Of a DNA stretch of 46,882 nt, positions 43,378 to 46,882 are shown piece by piece (positions within the stretch are counted from its first letter, which is position 1; every line of letters starts with the position of its first letter). The notes under the pieces were generated by a model. It did not search any database, was not told the origin of the DNA, and saw nothing but the letters and a program-made list of their open reading frames with translations. The stretch is from an uncultured Anaerococcus sp. GTDB taxonomy: Bacteria; Bacillota; Clostridia; Tissierellales; Peptoniphilaceae. The stretch spans positions 1 to 46,882 of the forward strand of contig NZ_CALTSY010000014.1 in the NCBI RefSeq assembly GCF_943908415.1, in the 5' to 3' direction. Both the position numbers and the translations under genes were made by a program.

Positions 43378-45062
43378 TCTAAAGATATATGTTTAAACTC
43401 ATTTACATCAAACAAACCTTTATCTGTCATCTTTATATCTGGTATAACTGGTAAAGCCATAAATCCAAGAGTCATAAATGGATCTATTCCATCTCCCACT
43501 CCAAGCTCTTTTGCCTTTCTTAGTAATTTTTTTATATCTTCACTTACTTCTATCATTGATTTACTACTCATAATGCCCGCTATATCAAGTCTTAAAGATC
43601 CTTCTAATTTTCCATTTGAAGATATGGCCATTCCACCGCTCATCTCATCTATTTTCTTTATTACCTTTAGCATATCCTCATCATTATCTCCAATTACAAC
43701 TAAATTATGGCTATCGTGTGCTATTGTAGTTCCAATAGCGGCATTTTTTATATCGTATCCCTTTATCAAGCCAATTTCTATTGTAGAATTTCCAGTATGT
43801 CTTTCAATTACTGCTATTTTTCTTATTCCGTCATCTGAATATTCAAAGTAACCATCTTTTGTATCTACATCACAGATAATTTTCTTAGTTAAAAGTGAGT
43901 CTTTTTCCATTTCAATCACGTGGACTCTATTTGAATTCAATCTAAGTTTTAAATCTTCCAATTTAAAATCTTTTATATTCATTTTTGAAAGTACTTTTGT
44001 AGAAATCTTTTGGAGAAAATCTACTATTACTTTCCCATCTGCCGCTACTTTCTTGCCTCCAATAAAAACTGCTTTTGCGTTTATATTATTCAAATCATCA
44101 AATAAAAAGAAATCTGCAAGATAACCTGGTGCAATCGCCCCTGAATTTTCTATTTTATAGCACTGAGCTGGATTTAAAGTTGCCATTTTAATTGCATCTA
44201 AAGGCTCCATCCCCAATTTAATTGCTTTTCTCACATTGTTATCTACATTTCCATCTTTTAATAAGTCTTCTGGATGTCTGTCATCTGTACAGAAAAAACA
44301 ACGACTTATGTTATCCTTTGTAACTCCTTTTATAAGTGCTTCTAAATTTTTAGCAGCTGTACCTTCTCTTAACTGAATGTACATTCCACGGCGAATTTTT
44401 TCTTTCATTTCATCTATAGATGAACACTCATGGTCTGTTGAAATTCCAGCTAAAACGTAATCGTCCAAAGCCTTTCCTGATAAAAGTGGTGCGTGTCCAT
44501 CTATTAACTTATTGTTGTTTTTAGCTAAGTCAATTTTTTCCAAGATGTCTTCTGATCGATTTACTGTCCCCACAAAATCCATCATCTCTCCTAATCCCAA
44601 AACTCTAGGATCATTTATCATCTCTTTATAATCGCAAGCTTTTAAAATAGCTCCACTTGTTTCAAATGGGGTAGATGGAACGCATGATGGTAACATTATA
44701 TATACATGCGCCGGTAGATCTTTTGTTTCATCTATTATGTATTCAAGTCCCTCAAGTCCACACACATTTGCTATCTCATGCGGATCTGCTATTATAGTTG
44801 AAACTCCTCTTGAAACTAAACATTTTAAAAATTCAGCTGGAGACACCATTGAAGACTCGATGTGTACGTGTCCGTCAGTCATAGTGGGCGATAGGTATGC
44901 ACCCATTGCATCCACAATCTCATCTGCATCTTCATAATCTCCAATGCCAATTATTTTCCCATTCTTTACAGCTACATTTCCCCTGTAAATTTCATTTTGA
45001 AATACATCTATTACTTTGGCATCTTTTATTAGCAAATCTGCTCTTATATCACTCTTTAACAT
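43371..45062 (-). CDS. ade: Adenine deaminase
   Basis: This is an amidohydrolase-superfamily enzyme turning adenine into hypoxanthine and ammonia. The 563-residue length fits the bacterial Ade family. Visible motifs are TDGHVHIESSM near residues 61-71 (metal His-x-His), ADPHEIANVCG near 90, a DGHAPLLSG histidine near 190, STDHECSS near 209, and FFCTDDRHPEDLL near 258 with the catalytic Asp. The second domain is the usual C-terminal Ade domain. AAGGAGAG precedes the ATG. The gene upstream in the same direction is a wrecked purine permease, probably once its partner. The open frame is intact. Confidence 0.94.
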   Translation of the reverse strand: MLKSDIRADLLIKDAKVIDVFQNEIYRGNVAVKNGKIIGIGDYEDADEIVDAMGAYLSPTMTDGHVHIESSMVSPAEFLKCLVSRGVSTIIADPHEIANVCGLEGLEYIIDETKDLPAHVYIMLPSCVPSTPFETSGAILKACDYKEMINDPRVLGLGEMMDFVGTVNRSEDILEKIDLAKNNNKLIDGHAPLLSGKALDDYVLAGISTDHECSSIDEMKEKIRRGMYIQLREGTAAKNLEALIKGVTKDNISRCFFCTDDRHPEDLLKDGNVDNNVRKAIKLGMEPLDAIKMATLNPAQCYKIENSGAIAPGYLADFFLFDDLNNINAKAVFIGGKKVAADGKVIVDFLQKISTKVLSKMNIKDFKLEDLKLRLNSNRVHVIEMEKDSLLTKKIICDVDTKDGYFEYSDDGIRKIAVIERHTGNSTIEIGLIKGYDIKNAAIGTTIAHDSHNLVVIGDNDEDMLKVIKKIDEMSGGMAISSNGKLEGSLRLDIAGIMSSKSMIEVSEDIKKLLRKAKELGVGDGIDPFMTLGFMALPVIPDIKMTDKGLFDVNEFKHISLEV

Positions 45063-45072
45063 TTCTCTCTCC

Positions 45073-45604
45073 TTATAAAAATAGCATTTTAACTAAAGAC
45101 AAAATTCCCATAGCATAAATCGGTAAAGATATTTGTATAAATTTAGCATTTATAATATTTAATCTACTTAAGATAAAATTTCTATAATAATACCATTATC
45201 AATACTGTAAGTAAGGCGAACTATAATAAAATTTAAAAATGCAGGTACAGCTTCTTTTATATTATCAAAATCTATATCTTTTACTGCACTTGTAATTGAC
45301 AATCCAACTGTTAAGATATCTGGAATTATAGCGTAACTTTCTACTAATAAAAATAAAGTAGTGTACTAAAAACAATAGTGGATTAGCTTGTAAGCCAGCT
45401 ATTAACGTCGTAAAAATAGTACTTATAATTGTTGCGGTAAAAATAGCATCTATTGGCATCCATGTTTCACTTAAATTACAAGGTATAAGGGCTAAAATAT
45501 AAGATATAGTCATCAATGTTGTAATTTCTGCAAAAACTTCAGTTTTTACAGAAGTATTCCTTTCCGATAAATTAAATAGCCTATCTAAAAAATCTGATTT
45601 TCAT
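45073..45604 (-). pseudogene. Remnant of an AzgA/PbuG-like purine permease
   Basis: Reading all minus-strand frames recovers pieces of an NCS2 adenine/guanine/hypoxanthine permease. A start with ribosome site (ATG 45604, GGAG upstream) is followed by a frameshift, then FNLSERNTSVKTEVFAEITT and MTISYILALIPCNLSE with AIFTATIISTIFTTLIAGLQANP, matching the family N-terminus. The next fragment, SAVKDIDFDNIKEAVPAFLN followed by LTYSIDNGI, belongs near the C-terminus, so some 250 central codons are deleted. A last out-of-frame piece ends SLVKMLFL-stop at 45073, ten bases before ade. It is non-functional. Confidence 0.82.
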
Positions 45605-45831
45605 TAATAAGCTCCACAACTAAATAAAACGATTTCCTTAGATGTTATTTTATTCCTTTTTATATATTTTGTAAATAAATTATTTTTAGTAATTCATCAC
45701 TTTATTTAGTATTAAATATACACTATATTCTCTTATTTATTTCTTTTATACTGTCTAAAAAACATCTATTTTAAATTTTATTTACGTTTTTAAATTTTAT
45801 TTCTACTTAAAAAGATTATATTTTAGCATAA
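45605..45831. other. AT-rich intergenic sequence, no gene
   Basis: About 230 AT-rich bases lie between the permease remnant and the IS3-like relic. No coherent protein fragment or RNA motif was recognised. Confidence 0.5.
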
Positions 45832-45904
45832 TGAACTGACCTCAAAAATTTAGACCTAAAACTAACTTAGGAAGGTCAGTTCTAGGTCTAACTTTTTTGA
45901 GGGT
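45832..45904. mobile_element. IS3-family end relic, about 73 bp, inverted
   Basis: TGAACTGACCTCAAAAATTTAGACC (as two segments, 45832-45842 and 45843-45856) resembles IS150-group IS3 ends. An inverted counterpart GGTCTAACTTTTTTGAGGGT lies at 45885-45904. The inner 10-mer GAACTGACCT (45833-45842) is repeated exactly in inverted form at 45873-45882. No transposase remains between, so it is a deleted element or MITE. It lies 87 bases downstream of nagB and may fold as its terminator. Confidence 0.65.
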
Positions 45905-45990
45905 GGGTATTTCAATATTACACTTATTAAGGTCTATCCCCCAAAACTAAAATACTATAAAATAATAAAATACTATTTTTCATTAGGATT

Positions 45991-46713
45991 TTAACCATTA
46001 TAAGCTTCTTCATCTACAAATAAATATGCATTTGGATGTAGGTGTAGAAAGCTTGCTGGGAAGTCTGGATATATTGTATCTTCTTCTATAATTCTTTTTA
46101 CTACTTCGTGTTTATTCTTTCCGCTTGCGAGAACTACTAGTGAAGTTGCATTAAATACATCTTCCATTCCCATGGATATTGCGTATTTTGGAACATCTTC
46201 TTTACTTTCAAAAAATCTTGAATTTGCCTCTATTGTTTCATCAGTAAGTTTGATTATTGATGTTCTACGATTTAACTTATCAGCTGGCTCATTGAAAGCT
46301 AGGTGCCCATTAGGTCCTAGTCCTAGGATTTGGACATCTCTTTTTCCGAAACTATCTAAAAGTTCATCATATTCCTTTGCATATTTTTCATCTGCTTCTG
46401 GAGCGTATGGTAAGTGTGTAGTGCCTTCCTTAAAGTTTACCTTATTAAATAAGTTTTCATTCATAAAGTATTGGTAGGATTGGTCATTTTCTTTATCAAT
46501 ACCTACATACTCATCAAGGTTTACGCTTTTTGCATACTTAAAGCTAATCTCGCCTTCTTTTTCTGCTTCAGCTAGTTTTTCATATAGGCCTATTGGTGTT
46601 GAACCTGTTGCAAATCCTAATTTGGATTGTGGTTTTTCAATTAGCAAATTTTTTATAAAGTCTGCAGCCTTTTGGCTCATTTCATCGTAATCTTTTGATA
46701 CTATTACTTTCAT
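45991..46713 (-). CDS. nagB: Glucosamine-6-phosphate deaminase
   Basis: NagB converts glucosamine-6-phosphate to fructose-6-phosphate and ammonia, entering glycolysis. Features are LGFATGSTPIGLYEKL near residues 37-52 (substrate phosphate loop), SVNLDEYVGI near 65-74 with the catalytic Asp, LGLGPNGHLAFNEPAD near 126-141 with the catalytic His, and RRTSIIKLT near 149. It is 240 residues long, as in Firmicutes. AAAGGATC precedes the ATG. nagA is not seen in the remaining 169 bases. With the intact PTS protein HPr elsewhere it fits amino-sugar use. Confidence 0.95.
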   Translation of the reverse strand: MKVIVSKDYDEMSQKAADFIKNLLIEKPQSKLGFATGSTPIGLYEKLAEAEKEGEISFKYAKSVNLDEYVGIDKENDQSYQYFMNENLFNKVNFKEGTTHLPYAPEADEKYAKEYDELLDSFGKRDVQILGLGPNGHLAFNEPADKLNRRTSIIKLTDETIEANSRFFESKEDVPKYAISMGMEDVFNATSLVVLASGKNKHEVVKRIIEEDTIYPDFPASFLHLHPNAYLFVDEEAYNG

Positions 46714-46882
46714 TTTTTGATCCTTTCATCATTTTACTATGTCACTATACTCTTTTTTATACTTTTTATTTACATATGACTCTATTAAAAAATCTACCTT
46801 ACTTTTAATATACAAAAGTTTTACAAATGATGAATTGCAAATAATAATGCGACACTTAGAGCAAACTAAGTTCGTGCATAAA
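46714..46882. other. nagB upstream region to window edge
   Basis: This stretch holds the nagB ribosome site and probably its promoter (TATAGT and TATAAA boxes on the minus strand about 30-50 bases upstream). I saw no coding sequence or clear operator. Confidence 0.4.

Noticed and set aside
45265..45516. 83-residue open frame as an intact small membrane protein
   Set aside because: Its first half matches the N-terminal part of NCS2 permeases and the rest is out-of-frame sequence, so it belongs to the permease remnant.

Overview
The window looks like an ordinary chromosomal stretch of a low-GC, anaerobic, non-spore-forming Firmicute of the Peptoniphilaceae type, most likely Anaerococcus or a close relative. 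This is inferred from strong AT bias, AGGAGG-type ribosome sites, a sufCBDS operon, peptide and amino-acid catabolism genes, and Gram-positive secreted proteins. No rRNA, tRNA, CRISPR array, prophage or intact insertion sequence is visible. Most genes are on the minus strand.

Region by region (minus strand unless marked +): 1-3.8 kb holds the SUF Fe-S assembly operon (sufC, sufB, sufD and the first half of sufS, cut by the window edge). 3.9-11 kb has HPr, the dipeptidase PepD, a GT2 glycosyltransferase, a membrane-anchored C39-like protein (+), a HemZ-like radical SAM enzyme and an AbgT transporter. 11-15.3 kb starts with a palindromic MITE-like element, then a CpXC/PPC gene pair, an ECF S component, a divergent His-rich unknown protein (+) and a ClC antiporter (+). 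15.4-17.3 kb encodes two secreted proteins (EF-hand and CAP) with the same C-terminal 55-residue module and a second MITE-like hairpin between them. 17.4-21.1 kb has an ABC exporter and a degenerate nucleoside hydrolase overlapping a FUSC-like membrane protein. 21.3-24.1 kb is a decayed secreted papain-like protease gene.

24.5-28.4 kb contains panB with a PanG-type (DUF2520) reductase and an old-yellow-enzyme/FAD fusion. 28.5-33.7 kb is the conserved gltX-cysS-rlmB-yacP operon; it ends in a sigma-70 factor at the place that sigH occupies in Bacillus, and this factor has altered -10-reading residues. 33.9-39.8 kb has an alanine/glycine symporter, then pepF, an M20 amidohydrolase and an FNT channel as one unit, then a small membrane protein. 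40-43.1 kb (+) has an M29 aminopeptidase and a T-box-controlled brnQ. 43.3-46.7 kb has adenine deaminase next to a wrecked purine permease gene and IS3-family relics, then nagB.

Together the genes suggest a peptide- and amino-acid-fermenting host-associated coccus: PepD, PepF, M20 and M29 peptidases, BrnQ, AGCS and AbgT transporters, and an FNT channel for small acids. The most unusual items are the sigma factor, the repeated secreted C-terminal module, the nucleoside hydrolase-like protein lacking its metal ligands, the two decayed genes, and the palindromic repeats that appear to act as terminators. No clearly new multi-gene defence or biosynthetic system was recognised.
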